Shown in pieces: positions 23,431-32,106 of a DNA stretch of 37,638 nucleotides. The stretch covers positions 74,642 to 112,279 of the forward strand of contig NZ_BMKS01000014.1 of the NCBI RefSeq assembly GCF_014644455.1, read 5' to 3'. Below the pieces are notes generated by a model. That model made no database searches. It was given only the letters and a program-made list of their open reading frames with translations, and was not told the DNA's origin. Each line of letters starts with the position of its first letter. The first letter of the stretch is position 1. This DNA comes from Caldovatus sediminis. GTDB taxonomy: Bacteria; Pseudomonadota; Alphaproteobacteria; Acetobacterales; Acetobacteraceae. Made by a program: the position numbers and the translations under genes.

Positions 23431-24410
23431 TGCGCAGGGTTTGCGCGCTGGTGCCGCTCGGCGATCCGGCCATTGCCGATCCGTTCGCCGCCGTCGCGGC
23501 CGCCGCGGCCGTCGCGGCCCGCGGCGGCGGACAGGCCTCCGCCATCCTCCTGGCGCGCGAGGCGCGGCGCGGCGACGCCGCGCTCGCGCAGGCCGCGCGC
23601 GAGGGAGCGGCGGAGATCCTGCGCGCCGCCCATCCGGCGCTCCCCGAAGCGCCGCAGGCGGAGCACCTGCTCGCCGCCTTCGCCCACCTCCTGCGCACGG
23701 AGGCGCGCGACGGACTGTTCATCCTGCCGGCCGGCCCGGTCGGCGAGGAGCTGGCGGCGCGGCTCGCGCTGCGGCTCGACGCCGTGCCCCTCGGCCGCTG
23801 CACCGACATCGCCTGGGAGGGTCGGACGCTGCTCGCACGGCGCCCCGCCTATGGCGGCCGCGCGGAGGCGCGGCTGGCGACCGAGGCGACGCTCTGCCTC
23901 GCCGCCATGCGCCGCCCGGCGGCGGCCGCTGCGCCTGCCGGCGGCGCGCCCGCGGTGCGCGCCGTGACGCTGGACGTCGCGCTGCCCGGCGACCTGGAGC
24001 CGCCCGGCGTCGCGGAGCCGGCCGCGGACGCGCCGCGCCGGCCCGAGGGCGCGCGGATCGTCGTGGCGGGCGGGCGCGGCATGGGGGGCGCCGAGGGCTT
24101 CGCGCAGCTCCGGGAGCTCGCCGCGCTGCTCGACGGCGCGGTCGGCGCGAGCCTGCCGGCGGTGGATGCGGGCTGGGCCGCGGTGGCGCAGCAGGTCGGG
24201 CAGTCCGGCGCCTTCGTCGCGCCGGAGCTCTACCTGGCGTTCGGCCTGTCGGGCACGGCGCAGCACCTCGCCGGCATCGGCCCCGGCACGCGCATCGTCG
24301 CGGTGAATCCCGATCCGGAAGCGGAGATCTTCCGCGTCGCCGAGCTCGGCCTCGTCGCGCCGTGGCAGGAGGTGCTGCCGCGGCTCATCGGGCGGCTGCG
24401 CCGGGCATGA
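23430..24410 (+). CDS. etfA: Electron transfer flavoprotein alpha subunit
   Basis: A 326-residue EtfA. The C-terminal FAD domain is unmistakable: VVAGGRGMGGAEGFAQLREL, VGASLPAVDAGW, QVGQSGAFVAPELYLAFGLS and GTAQHLAGI, then VAVNPDPEAEIFRVAELGLV. The N-terminal Rossmann-like domain is Ala/Arg-rich and diverged. ATG 23430 overlaps the etfB stop (TGATG) with GGAGAGGGG just upstream; GTG 23427 is an adjacent alternative. No ETF-quinone oxidoreductase lies in the window. Linkage to two fumarate-reductase-type flavoproteins instead of acyl-CoA dehydrogenases is the notable context. Confidence 0.93.
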   Translation: MRRVCALVPLGDPAIADPFAAVAAAAAVAARGGGQASAILLAREARRGDAALAQAAREGAAEILRAAHPALPEAPQAEHLLAAFAHLLRTEARDGLFILPAGPVGEELAARLALRLDAVPLGRCTDIAWEGRTLLARRPAYGGRAEARLATEATLCLAAMRRPAAAAAPAGGAPAVRAVTLDVALPGDLEPPGVAEPAADAPRRPEGARIVVAGGRGMGGAEGFAQLRELAALLDGAVGASLPAVDAGWAAVAQQVGQSGAFVAPELYLAFGLSGTAQHLAGIGPGTRIVAVNPDPEAEIFRVAELGLVAPWQEVLPRLIGRLRRA

Positions 24411-24461
24411 CCGCCCGACCGCGCCGCGCCCACCCGATCCCCGGAAAGGAGGGAGGTCAGG

Positions 24462-25460
24462 ATGTCCGAACATGCCCTGCCACGCCGATCGCTGCTGCGC
24501 GCGGCCGGGGTGGCGACCGCAGCGGGGCTGGCGCTGCCGGCCGCGGGAGCGGCGGCCCAGGGCTATCCGAACCGGCCGGTGCGCCTCGTCATCGGCTATC
24601 CGCCCGGAGGCTCGAACGACGTCACCGCCCGGATCGTCCAGCCGCGCCTCGCGGAGCTGCTCGGCCAGCCCATCGTGATCGAGAACCGGCCCGGCGCCAA
24701 TGCCACGCTCGCCGCCGACCAGGTCGCGCGCGCCGCGCCCGACGGCTACACGCTGTTCCTCGCCAGCTCCAGCCCGCTGGTCATCGCGCCGCACACCAGC
24801 GCCCATGTGCCCTACGAGACGCCGCGCGACTTCGCGGCCATCACCGCGCTGGCGGCGACGCCCTCGGTGCTCGCGGTCGGGCCGGCGACCCGCGCGCGCA
24901 CCCTCGAGGAATTCCTGGCCCAGGCGCGGCGCGAGCAGGTCAACGTGGCCTCCTCCGGCAGCGGCGGGCTGGCGCACCTCGCCATCGAGATCCTGCGCCG
25001 CGAGGTCAGCCAGAACATCGTCCACGTGCCCTACCGCGGCGGCGGCCCCGCCGCGACCGACACGATGGCCGGCAACGTCCACGGCGTGATCGTGGACCTC
25101 GCCGCGGTGTTCGGCCCGATCCGCGACGGCAAGCTGCGCGGCCTCGGCGTGATGTCGGAGCGCCGCACCTCCCTGCTGCCCGACGCCCCGACCTTCACGG
25201 AGGCCGGCGTGCCCGGCGTGGTCGCGGTCAACTGGATCGCGGTGCTGGCGCCGCGGGGCACGCCGCAGCCGATCCTGGCGCGGCTGCATGGCGCGCTGAG
25301 CCAGGCCGCGGATGCGCCGGAGACCAGGGAACGCTTCGCCGCCGTGGGTCTCGAGCCGATGACGCACGCCTCGCCGGATGCGGCGCACGCCTTCATCCGC
25401 TCCGAGTGGGATCGGTGGGGCGGCGTCGCGCGCGCCTCCGGCGTGCGGGCGGACGGCTAG
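24462..25460 (+). CDS. Bug-family (TctC) periplasmic solute-binding protein
   Basis: A 332-residue tripartite tricarboxylate transporter receptor protein. The N-terminus [16 protein letters not shown] with a hydrophobic stretch and AAAQG cleavage site is a twin-arginine-type signal peptide. The mature protein shows the family's [39 protein letters not shown] and [16 protein letters not shown]. These proteins bind carboxylates such as citrate, tricarballylate or adipate in the periplasm. AGGAGGGAGG lies just before ATG 24462. TctA/TctB membrane subunits are not in the window, as is common for the many orphan Bug proteins. It is the last gene of the flavoprotein-ETF run, 51 bases after etfA. 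Confidence 0.93.
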   Translation: MSEHALPRRSLLRAAGVATAAGLALPAAGAAAQGYPNRPVRLVIGYPPGGSNDVTARIVQPRLAELLGQPIVIENRPGANATLAADQVARAAPDGYTLFLASSSPLVIAPHTSAHVPYETPRDFAAITALAATPSVLAVGPATRARTLEEFLAQARREQVNVASSGSGGLAHLAIEILRREVSQNIVHVPYRGGGPAATDTMAGNVHGVIVDLAAVFGPIRDGKLRGLGVMSERRTSLLPDAPTFTEAGVPGVVAVNWIAVLAPRGTPQPILARLHGALSQAADAPETRERFAAVGLEPMTHASPDAAHAFIRSEWDRWGGVARASGVRADG

Positions 25461-25843
25461 CGCTGCCGGGGTCACCGGCCTCGGGCCCCGCCGCTCTCCT
25501 GACCGCGGCTGCAAGCGGCAGGGACATCAACGGCGGGAGCCGATCAGGCCACGGGCGGGGTTGATCCGGCGCGATGCGATCGGGCCGGGTCGCGGCGTTC
25601 GGGCCGCGCACCGGCCCGCACCCGAGGTCCGGCGGCAGGCGCCGCGGCGGACGACGAAGCCCGCGGGCGACCAGCGTCGCGGTGGGCCGCGATCGGCAGG
25701 ATCGCGCGGCGTCGGCCGCGCGGCCGAAACGCCGGGCCGGTGCGACGAGGCCGGCGCGGCCCCGCCGTGCCGCGGCCGGGCGGCGGGAACCCCGCGCCGG
25801 CGCAACCGTTGCCCGGAGGCGGCCTCTGCCCCATCTCTCCGCC
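25461..25843. other. Intergenic region before hslV
   Basis: About 380 GC-rich bases. Apart from the candidate hslV promoter at its right end I see no gene, relic or clear terminator. The open frames here are Arg/Pro-rich shadows. Confidence 0.5.
25808..25836 (+). promoter_or_regulatory. Candidate sigma-32-type promoter for hslVU
   Basis: GTTGCCC (25808-25814) and CCCCATCT (25829-25836) are 14 bases apart. The -10 is a full match to the heat-shock CCCCATnT; the -35 matches CTTGAAA only in its TTG core. Transcription would start about 7-8 bases after the -10, that is at the hslV ATG (25844), which has no Shine-Dalgarno within reach. A leaderless heat-shock transcript is the inference. Confidence 0.45.
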
Positions 25844-26404
25844 ATGAACGACACGGACAAGATCGGCTGGCACGGCACCACCATCCTCTGCGTGCGCAAG
25901 GGCGGGCAGGTGGCGATGGCCGGGGACGGCCAGGTCTCGCTCGGCCAGACGGTGGTCAAGGGCAACGCGCGCAAGGTGCGGCGCATCGCCAACGGCAAGG
26001 TGCTGGCGGGCTTCGCCGGCGCCACGGCGGACGCCTTCACGCTGCTGGAACGGCTGGAGGCGAAGCTCGAGCGCTTCCCGGACCAGCTCGAGCGCGCCTG
26101 CGTCGAGCTCGCCAAGGACTGGCGCACGGACCGCTACCTCCGCCGGCTGGAGGCGCTGATGGCGGTGGCCGATTCCCGCCGCTCGCTGCTGCTCACCGGC
26201 CAGGGCGACGTGCTGGAGCCGGAGGACCAGATCATCGGCATCGGCTCGGGCGGCAATTTCGCGCTCGCCGCGGCGCGCGCCCTGATGGGCGTGGACGGCC
26301 TCGGCGCCGAGGAGATCTGCCGCCGCGCGATGAGGATCGCCGCCGACATCTGCGTCTACACCAACGCGAACACCGTCATCGAGACGCTGGAATCCCAGGC
26401 GTGA
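25844..26404 (+). CDS. hslV: ATP-dependent protease subunit HslV (ClpQ)
   Basis: A 186-residue N-terminal-nucleophile protease. After an 11-residue propeptide ([11 protein letters not shown]) the catalytic Thr12 begins [82 protein letters not shown] and [15 protein letters not shown] are canonical. HslV dodecamers degrade unfolded proteins fed by HslU. ATG 25844 keeps the alphaproteobacterial-type propeptide; the long upstream extension of the frame is low-complexity. No Shine-Dalgarno precedes it. The TGA stop overlaps the hslU GTG (GTGA). Confidence 0.96.
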   Translation: MNDTDKIGWHGTTILCVRKGGQVAMAGDGQVSLGQTVVKGNARKVRRIANGKVLAGFAGATADAFTLLERLEAKLERFPDQLERACVELAKDWRTDRYLRRLEALMAVADSRRSLLLTGQGDVLEPEDQIIGIGSGGNFALAAARALMGVDGLGAEEICRRAMRIAADICVYTNANTVIETLESQA

Positions 26405-27741
26405 GCACCGAATCCGTCAACCTCTCCCCGCGCGAGATCGTCTCCGAGCTCGACCGCTACATCGTCGGCCAGCACGACGCCAAGCGCGCCGTCGCCATCG
26501 CGCTGCGCAACCGCTGGCGGCGCCAGCAGCTGCCGGAGGGCATCCGCGAGGAGGTGGTGCCGAAGAACATCCTGATGATCGGCCCGACCGGCGTCGGCAA
26601 GACCGAGATCGCCCGCCGCCTCGCGCGGCTGGCGCAGGCCCCCTTCCTCAAGGTCGAGGCGACGAAGTTCACCGAGGTCGGCTATGTCGGCCGCGACGTG
26701 GAGAGCATCGTGCGCGACCTGGTCGAGGTCGCCATCACCCAGCGGCGCGACCACGCGCGCAGGGAGGTCCAGGCCAAGGCCGAGCTCGCCGCGGAGGAGC
26801 GGCTGGTGACCGCGCTGGTCGGCGAGGGCGCCTCCGGCGAGACGCGCATGAAGTTCCGCCGGATGCTGCGCGAGGGCCAGCTCGAGAACCGCGAGGTCGA
26901 GGTGCAGGTCGCCGAGGCCGGCGGCGGCATGCCGATCGGCATGATCGACCTGCCCGGCGCCCAGGGCGTGCAGCTCCAGAACATGCAGGAGATGCTCGGC
27001 AAGCTGTTCGGCGGCCGCCAGCGCCCGCGGAAGATGAGCGTCGCCGCGGCGCGCGAGGCGCTGATCCGCGACGAGGCCGACAAGCTGCTCGACCAGGAGG
27101 CGCTGACCCGCGAGGCGGTGGCCAACGCCGAGAACAACGGCATCGTCTTCCTCGACGAGGTGGACAAGATCTGCGCCCGCGGCGCCGGCGAGGGCGCGGG
27201 CGGGGGCTTCCGCGGCGCCGACGTCAGCCGCGAGGGCGTGCAGCGCGACCTGCTGCCGCTGATCGAGGGCACCACGGTCATGACCAAGCACGGCCCGGTC
27301 AAGACCGACCACATCCTGTTCATCGCCTCCGGCGCCTTCCACCTCGCCAAGCCCTCCGACCTGCTGCCGGAGCTGCAGGGCCGGCTGCCGATCCGCGTCG
27401 AGCTCTCGGCCCTGACGCGCGACGACTTCCGCCGCATCCTGACCGAGCCCGAGCACTCGCTGATCAAGCAGTACGTGGCGCTGCTCAGCACCGAGGGGGT
27501 CACCCTGGAGTTCGCCGCGGACGCGGTGGACGCGATCGCCGACCTCGCCGCGGAGATCAACGCGCGGGTCGAGAACATCGGCGCGCGGCGCCTGGCGACG
27601 GTGATGGAGCGGCTGCTCGAGGAGATCTCCTTCGGCGCCTCCGACCGCCGCGGCGAGACGGTGCGGGTGGACGCGGCCTATGTGCGCGAGCGGGTGGCGC
27701 CGCTGGCGGCGAGCGCGGATCTGAGCCGGTTCATCCTGTGA
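26401..27741 (+). CDS. hslU: ATP-dependent protease ATPase subunit HslU (ClpY)
   Basis: A 446-residue AAA+ unfoldase. Walker A GPTGVGKT is at 61-68, Walker B VFLDEVDK around 249-256, and the sensor/arginine-finger region includes [15 protein letters not shown]. The I-domain lies between about residues 110 and 240, and the C-terminus ends SRFIL, the tail that inserts into HslV. N-terminal [21 protein letters not shown] is standard. The GTG start overlaps the hslV stop, giving tight coupling of the two subunits, as expected for a 1:1 complex. Confidence 0.97.
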   Translation: MSTESVNLSPREIVSELDRYIVGQHDAKRAVAIALRNRWRRQQLPEGIREEVVPKNILMIGPTGVGKTEIARRLARLAQAPFLKVEATKFTEVGYVGRDVESIVRDLVEVAITQRRDHARREVQAKAELAAEERLVTALVGEGASGETRMKFRRMLREGQLENREVEVQVAEAGGGMPIGMIDLPGAQGVQLQNMQEMLGKLFGGRQRPRKMSVAAAREALIRDEADKLLDQEALTREAVANAENNGIVFLDEVDKICARGAGEGAGGGFRGADVSREGVQRDLLPLIEGTTVMTKHGPVKTDHILFIASGAFHLAKPSDLLPELQGRLPIRVELSALTRDDFRRILTEPEHSLIKQYVALLSTEGVTLEFAADAVDAIADLAAEINARVENIGARRLATVMERLLEEISFGASDRRGETVRVDAAYVRERVAPLAASADLSRFIL

Positions 27742-27766
27742 GGCGCGCGCCGGCGAACCGCGCGCC
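27742..27766 (+). terminator. GC hairpin after hslU
   Basis: An 8-bp perfect stem (GGCGCGCG at 27742-27749 with CGCGCGCC at 27759-27766) begins right after the hslU stop, with a 9-base loop. No T run follows, so it may be an attenuating or mRNA-protecting hairpin ahead of the EcsC gene. Confidence 0.3.
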
Positions 27767-27788
27767 GGCACCCCGATCCTCCCGAGCG

Positions 27789-28616
27789 ATGTCCGACGCC
27801 GCCGCCTTTGGCCCCGAAAGCCGTCTCCCCATCCCCGGTCTTCCCGAGACCGCCCGCACCGAACTCTCCGGCGCCGTCGCCGCGCTGGAGGGCACGTCCC
27901 TCGCCGTCCGCCTCGCCGCCCTGGTCGGCGCGCCGATCGAGGCGCTGAAGTCGCGCCTGCCGGGCCCCGCGCAGGCGATGCTCGACGCCGCGATCGAGCG
28001 TGCGCTCAGCCGCGCGATGGAGGCGGCGCTGAAGTCCGATCCCGCGCGCACGCCGCTGCCGGTCTCCTCCGACTGGTTCCACCGCGGGCTCGCCGCCGCG
28101 AGCGGCGCGGCCGGCGGCGCGTTCGGCCTGCCGGGGACGCTGGTCGAGCTCCCCCTCTCCACCACCCTGCTGCTGCGCCAGATCGCCGCCGTCGCCGCCG
28201 GGCAGGGCGAGGACCTCGGCCGCCCGGAGGCCGCGGCCGAATGCCTCAAGGTGTTCGCCCTCGGCGGCCGCGACCCCTACGACGACGCGGCCGAGTCGGG
28301 GTATTTCGCCGTGCGCATCGCGCTCGCCGAGGCGCTCAAGGGCGTGGTCGGGCGCGGCGTGACCGGCGCGGTGCTGCCCGGATTCATCGGCGCCGTCGCC
28401 GCACGCTTCGGCGGCCCCGTGGCGCTCAAGCTCTCGGCCCAGGTCGCGCCGATCATCGGTGCCGCCGCCGGGGCGACGGTGAACCTCGTCTTCCTCGAGC
28501 ATTTCCGTACCGTCGCTCGCGGCCACTTCACCGTCCGGCGACTGGAACGCGCGCACGGCCCGGCGCTGGTCCAGGCCGCCTACGAGGCGATGCGCGACGC
28601 CCGCTTCGCTGCCTGA
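27789..28616 (+). CDS. EcsC family protein
   Basis: A 275-residue protein matching the EcsC family (PF12787). It has a helical N-terminal part, LPVSSDWFHRGLAAASGAAG and GGAFGLPGTLVELPLSTTLL with the Gly-rich hydrophobic core, KVFALGGRDPYDDAAESGY (family FaLGG... motif), then a hydrophobic tail with VAPIIGAAAGATVNLVFLEH and FTVRRLER. It is probably membrane-associated. Its function is unknown; the founding name comes from the Bacillus ecs locus. ATG 27789 is chosen; an in-frame GTG at 27738 overlapping the hslU stop is possible but gives an Arg/Pro-rich extension without Shine-Dalgarno. Confidence 0.85.
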   Translation: MSDAAAFGPESRLPIPGLPETARTELSGAVAALEGTSLAVRLAALVGAPIEALKSRLPGPAQAMLDAAIERALSRAMEAALKSDPARTPLPVSSDWFHRGLAAASGAAGGAFGLPGTLVELPLSTTLLLRQIAAVAAGQGEDLGRPEAAAECLKVFALGGRDPYDDAAESGYFAVRIALAEALKGVVGRGVTGAVLPGFIGAVAARFGGPVALKLSAQVAPIIGAAAGATVNLVFLEHFRTVARGHFTVRRLERAHGPALVQAAYEAMRDARFAA

Positions 28617-28761
28617 GCGTCGTCTCCCGGGCGGAGCGGCCGGTCGCCGCCAGCCCCTCGCCTCCGCGCCGGCACCCGGGCGATGCGGTCCCGCGTTCCC
28701 GCGCCTCCCCCGAGCGTACCGCGCACGGCCCGAGCCGCGATCCGAACGGCGCCGGAATCCG

Positions 28762-28790
28762 TCGCCACGGCTCCGGCGCTCGCCTATAGT
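28762..28790 (+). promoter_or_regulatory. Candidate sigma-70-type promoter for the Tim44-domain gene
   Basis: TCGCCA (28762-28767, four of six to TTGACA) and TATAGT (28785-28790, five of six to TATAAT) are exactly 17 bases apart. TATAGT is rare in this GC-rich sequence. The start of transcription at about 28797 leaves a 13-base leader to ATG 28810 or about 34 bases to ATG 28831. Confidence 0.5.
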
Positions 28791-28809
28791 CCCTGCAACG
28801 ACAAGCCGA

Positions 28810-29817
28810 ATGCCGGAGACCCTCATCGCCATGCGCCGCCTCCCGACCTTCCTCGCCGCCGCCGCGGCGGTCCTCTTCGCGCTCGCGCCGGCCCTGGTGG
28901 ATGCGCGGGTGGGGGGCGGCCGCTCGATGGGCAGCAGCGGCAGCCGCACCTATTCCGCACCGCCACCGACCCGGACGGCGCCCGCTCCGGCACGGCCGGT
29001 GGAGCGCAGCATGACCGAGCCTTCGCGGGTGACGCCGGGGGCCGCCGCGCCGACGGCGGCGGCGGGCGGCATGCTTTCCCGCTCGCCCTTCATGGCGGGG
29101 CTGATGGGCGGCCTGATCGGCGCCGGCATCGGCGGGCTGCTGTTCGGCGGCGGCCTGTTCGGCGGCCTGCACGGCTTCGCCGGCATCCTCGGCCTGCTGC
29201 TGCAGATCGCGCTGATCGCCGGCTTGGTCTGGTTCGGCCTGCGGCTGTTCCGCGTCATGCGCGGCGGCCAGCCCGTGCCGGCCGCTGGCGTGCCGCCCCG
29301 CGGCCTCGCGCGGACCGGCGAGGGCCCCGGGACGGGCCCGGCCGGGCGCATGGCCGCCGCGGGCGGGACGGGAATCGGCACCGCCGCGCCGCATCCGGGG
29401 GAGCCGGTCCGGCTCGACCAGGCCGACTTCGACCGCTTCGAGCGCCTGCTGATCGAGGCGAACGAGGCCTGGTCGCGCCAGGACCTCGCCGCGCTGCAGC
29501 GGATCGCCACGCCGGAGATGGTGCAGTACTTCGCCGACGATCTGGCCGAGCTCGCCAGCCGCGGTCTGCGCAACGAGACGCGCGAGGTGCGGCTCGAGCA
29601 GGGCGACCTCGCCGACGCCTGGCGCGAGGGCGGGCGCGACTACGCCCGCGTCGCGATGCGCTTCTCGATGCTGGACGCCACCTTCCGCGCCGCCGACGGC
29701 GCACTGGTGGAGGGCGACACCGAGCGCCGGACCGAGGCGACGGAGGTCTGGACCTTCATGCGGGCGCGCGGCGGGCAGTGGCTGATCTCGGCGATCCAGC
29801 AGACGGGACCGGCCTGA
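28810..29817 (+). CDS. Tim44-like domain protein, membrane anchored
   Basis: A 335-residue protein. A signal or anchor segment (RRLPTFLAAAAAVLFALAPA) is followed by ARVGGGRSMGSSGSRTYSAP and a Pro/Thr-rich linker, the usual start of alphaproteobacterial Tim44-domain proteins. A Gly-rich double hydrophobic region follows (MGGLIGAGIGGLLFGGGLFG, then LGLLLQIALIAGLVWFGLRL), then a C-terminal Tim44 domain (~200-335) with DQADFDRFERLLIEANEAW and RTEATEVWTFMRARGGQWLI. In mitochondria Tim44 tethers Hsp70 to the import channel; the bacterial role is poorly defined. The second ATG (28831) is an equally good start: it has GGAGA upstream and a 34-base leader from the candidate promoter. Confidence 0.88.
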   Translation: MPETLIAMRRLPTFLAAAAAVLFALAPALVDARVGGGRSMGSSGSRTYSAPPPTRTAPAPARPVERSMTEPSRVTPGAAAPTAAAGGMLSRSPFMAGLMGGLIGAGIGGLLFGGGLFGGLHGFAGILGLLLQIALIAGLVWFGLRLFRVMRGGQPVPAAGVPPRGLARTGEGPGTGPAGRMAAAGGTGIGTAAPHPGEPVRLDQADFDRFERLLIEANEAWSRQDLAALQRIATPEMVQYFADDLAELASRGLRNETREVRLEQGDLADAWREGGRDYARVAMRFSMLDATFRAADGALVEGDTERRTEATEVWTFMRARGGQWLISAIQQTGPA

Positions 29818-30163
29818 CGCGGGCCGTTCCGGATCGGGCGGCCGGGCAGGCCTGGCGCCTCCCGGCGGCGGGGGGCCGCGCCGCCGGGAGGCGCCGGCCT
29901 TCGGCGCGGTGTCCCGCGCCATGGGCCTCGGCATGACGCCGCCCGCCCTCCGCCTGCCGATCCGTCCCGGCTGACGGGGAACCGCCTCGGCGCCGTTCCG
30001 CGCGACGCCCCGGGCGCGGGCCGTCCCCGGCCGCGCGACGGCGAGGCGCGGCGCCGCGGGCGCGCCCTCCTGCCTCTTGCCCTCGCCGCGCCGATCGGGT
30101 CCGGTTGCGCGAGGCATGCGCCCGCGCGGACCGCGCCCGCCGCGGGCGAACGGAGATACGGGG
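29818..30163. other. Intergenic region between the Tim44 gene and the acyl-CoA ligase
   Basis: About 350 bases. A very strong hairpin occupies 29854-29895. The remainder is GC-rich, with no gene or relic I can support; the ligase promoter should lie in its right half but no clear hexamers are visible. Confidence 0.5.
29854..29895 (+). terminator. Perfect 16-bp GC-rich hairpin
   Basis: GGCGCCTCCCGGCGGC (29854-29869) and its exact complement (29880-29895) enclose a 10-base loop. It lies 36 bases after the Tim44-gene stop, a natural terminator position. There is no T run after it, so it may work as a Rho-assisted or L-shaped terminator, or as an mRNA 3' end stabiliser. Confidence 0.55.
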
Positions 30164-31825
30164 ATGGCACTGCAGGCGACGACGCAGGACGGGCCCACGC
30201 CGGGGGCGGACGATCTGCCGCGCAACGCGGCGAACCACGTGGCGCTCTCGCCCGTCTCCTTCCTCTTCCGCGCCGCGCGCGTCTGGGGCGGGCGCGTCGG
30301 GGTGGTGCACGGGCCGCGGCGCATCACCTACGCCGCGCTGCTGGAACGCTCGCGCCGCCTCGCTTCCGCGCTGGTGCGGGCGGGCGTCGGCCCCGGCGAG
30401 GCGGTCGCCGTGCTGCTGCCGAACGTGCCGGAGATGCTCGAGGCGCACTACGGCGTGCCGATGGCCGGCGCGGTGCTGTGCCCGGTCAACACGCGGCTCG
30501 ACGCGGCGACGATCGGCTTCATCCTGCGCCACTCCGGCGCGCGGGCGTTCGTGGTGGACCGGGAATTCGCGGGCGTCGCCGGCGCCGCGCTCGCGGGCCT
30601 CGACGGGGGGCCGCAGCCGCGTGTCGTGCTGGTGGACGATCCGCTCGGCCCCGGCGGCGCCGCGCTCGACGGCACGCCCTACGAGGAATTCCTCGCCGGC
30701 GGCGAGCCGGACTTCGTCCCGCGCGTGCCGGCGGACGAGTGGGCGGCGATCTCGCTCTCCTACACCTCCGGCACGACGGGCGACCCGAAGGGCGTGGTCA
30801 TCCACCACCGCGGCGCCTACCTCAACGCCTGCGGCAACGCGCTGGCCTTCGAGCTCACGCCGCGCAGCGTCTATCTCTGGACGCTGCCGATGTTCCACTG
30901 CAACGGCTGGACCTACACCTGGGCGGTGACGCTCGCGGGCGGCACGCATGTCTGCCTGCGGCGCGTGGACCCGGCCGAGATCTTCCGCCTGGTCGCCGAG
31001 GAGGGGGTGACGCATCTCTGCGCCGCGCCGGTGGTGCTGACCATGCTGATCCACGCGCCGGCGGAGTCGCAGCGCCGGCCGGCGCAGGTGGTGAAGGTGG
31101 CGACCGGCGGCGCCGCGCCGCCCTCCGCCGTCATCGCGCGGATGGAGGCGATGGGCTTCTCCGTCGTGCACCTCTACGGCCTGACGGAGAGCTACGGCCC
31201 CTCCCTCCTCTGCGCCTGGCAGCCGGGGCTGGAGGAGCGCCCGCTGGAGGAGCGCGCCGCCTTCATGGCCCGCCAGGGCGTGCCCCTGCCGACGCTGGAG
31301 GACGCGACGGTGCTGGACCAGGCCACCGGCCGCCCGGTGCCGGCGGACGGCGCGACCCTCGGCGAGATCGCGCTGCGCGGCAACACCATCATGAAGGGCT
31401 ACCTGCGCAACCCGAAGGCCAACGAGGCGGTGTTCGTCGGGGGCTGGTTCCGCACCGGCGACCTCGGCGTGCTGCACCCGGACGGCTACATCGAGGTCAA
31501 GGACCGCGCCAAGGACATCGTCATCTCGGGCGGCGAGAACATCTCCTCGCTCGAGGTGGAGGAGGCGCTCTACCGCCACCCGGACGTGATGGAGGCCGCG
31601 GTGGTGGCGCACCCGGACGAGAAGTGGGGCGAGGTGCCGCACGCCTTCGTCACCCTGAAGCCGGAGGCCGAGGGACGGGTGAGCGCCGAGGACATCGTCG
31701 CCTGGTGCCGCGGCCAGCTCGCGCGCTTCAAGGTGCCTAAGCACGTGACGTTTGGGCCTTTGCCGAAGACGGCGACGGGGAAGATCCAGAAGTTCGAGCT
31801 GCGCGCGCGGGTGCGGGGCGGGTGA
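30164..31825 (+). CDS. Acyl-CoA synthetase (AMP-dependent ligase family)
   Basis: A 553-residue adenylate-forming enzyme. The P-loop-like motif YTSGTTGDPKG is at 200-210, the adenine-binding YGLTESYGP follows, FRTGDLG has its RTGD at 430-433, the hinge is DRAKDIVISGGENIS, and the catalytic lysine is Lys540 in PKTATGKIQK. LPMFHCNGW and the overall length match medium-chain / methylmercaptopropionyl-CoA-ligase-like (FadD, DmdB-type) enzymes. It activates a carboxylic acid to its CoA thioester with ATP. GGAGA lies eight bases before ATG 30164. It heads the plus-strand group of CoA-linked genes, though a 281-base gap with a relic separates it from the next one. Confidence 0.92.
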   Translation: MALQATTQDGPTPGADDLPRNAANHVALSPVSFLFRAARVWGGRVGVVHGPRRITYAALLERSRRLASALVRAGVGPGEAVAVLLPNVPEMLEAHYGVPMAGAVLCPVNTRLDAATIGFILRHSGARAFVVDREFAGVAGAALAGLDGGPQPRVVLVDDPLGPGGAALDGTPYEEFLAGGEPDFVPRVPADEWAAISLSYTSGTTGDPKGVVIHHRGAYLNACGNALAFELTPRSVYLWTLPMFHCNGWTYTWAVTLAGGTHVCLRRVDPAEIFRLVAEEGVTHLCAAPVVLTMLIHAPAESQRRPAQVVKVATGGAAPPSAVIARMEAMGFSVVHLYGLTESYGPSLLCAWQPGLEERPLEERAAFMARQGVPLPTLEDATVLDQATGRPVPADGATLGEIALRGNTIMKGYLRNPKANEAVFVGGWFRTGDLGVLHPDGYIEVKDRAKDIVISGGENISSLEVEEALYRHPDVMEAAVVAHPDEKWGEVPHAFVTLKPEAEGRVSAEDIVAWCRGQLARFKVPKHVTFGPLPKTATGKIQKFELRARVRGG

Positions 31826-31980
31826 CGCCGCGAGGCGCCCCGGCGAGCGCCCGCCCTGTTGTCCACCACCGCGGTCTGGCCGAGCGCGCGGGCGAAGGGC
31901 TCGGGGAAGCCGCGGGCGAAGACGCCTTGGGGCCGCCGGGCGCGAGGACGGCAGCCCGCCCGACATCGTCCTGCGGTCCA
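31826..31980 (-). pseudogene. Relic of a Bug-family solute-binding-protein gene
   Basis: On the minus strand, AAVLAPGGPKA (about 31955-31923) is followed after a frameshift by FARGFPEPFARALGQTAVVD and NRAGA (about 31920-31848). This is the ordered N-terminal core of Bug proteins (VVPFAPGGPTD...ARxxAEPLxxALGQxVVVENRPGA), like the intact copy at 24462. Both ends are missing and the frame is broken, so only ~40 codons survive. It runs up to the acyl-CoA ligase stop codon, suggesting the rest was lost by deletion. Confidence 0.65.
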
Positions 31981-32106
31981 TGACGCTGCTGCGAAATTCC
32001 GCCCGGACGATCCTGCCGTCCCCTCCGAATTCGTGCCGGCCGGGCTTTTCGCCGCCGCGCATCCGGTCCACCCTGCGGCCGGACCGGGGAAGGGGACAGG
32101 ATCGGC

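Noticed and set aside
22197-25514. Very long minus-strand open frame (about 1100 codons)
   Set aside because: It lies antisense to etfB, etfA and the Bug gene, all with recognised motifs; the product is Arg/Gly/Ala-rich with no domain. It is an artefact of high G+C.
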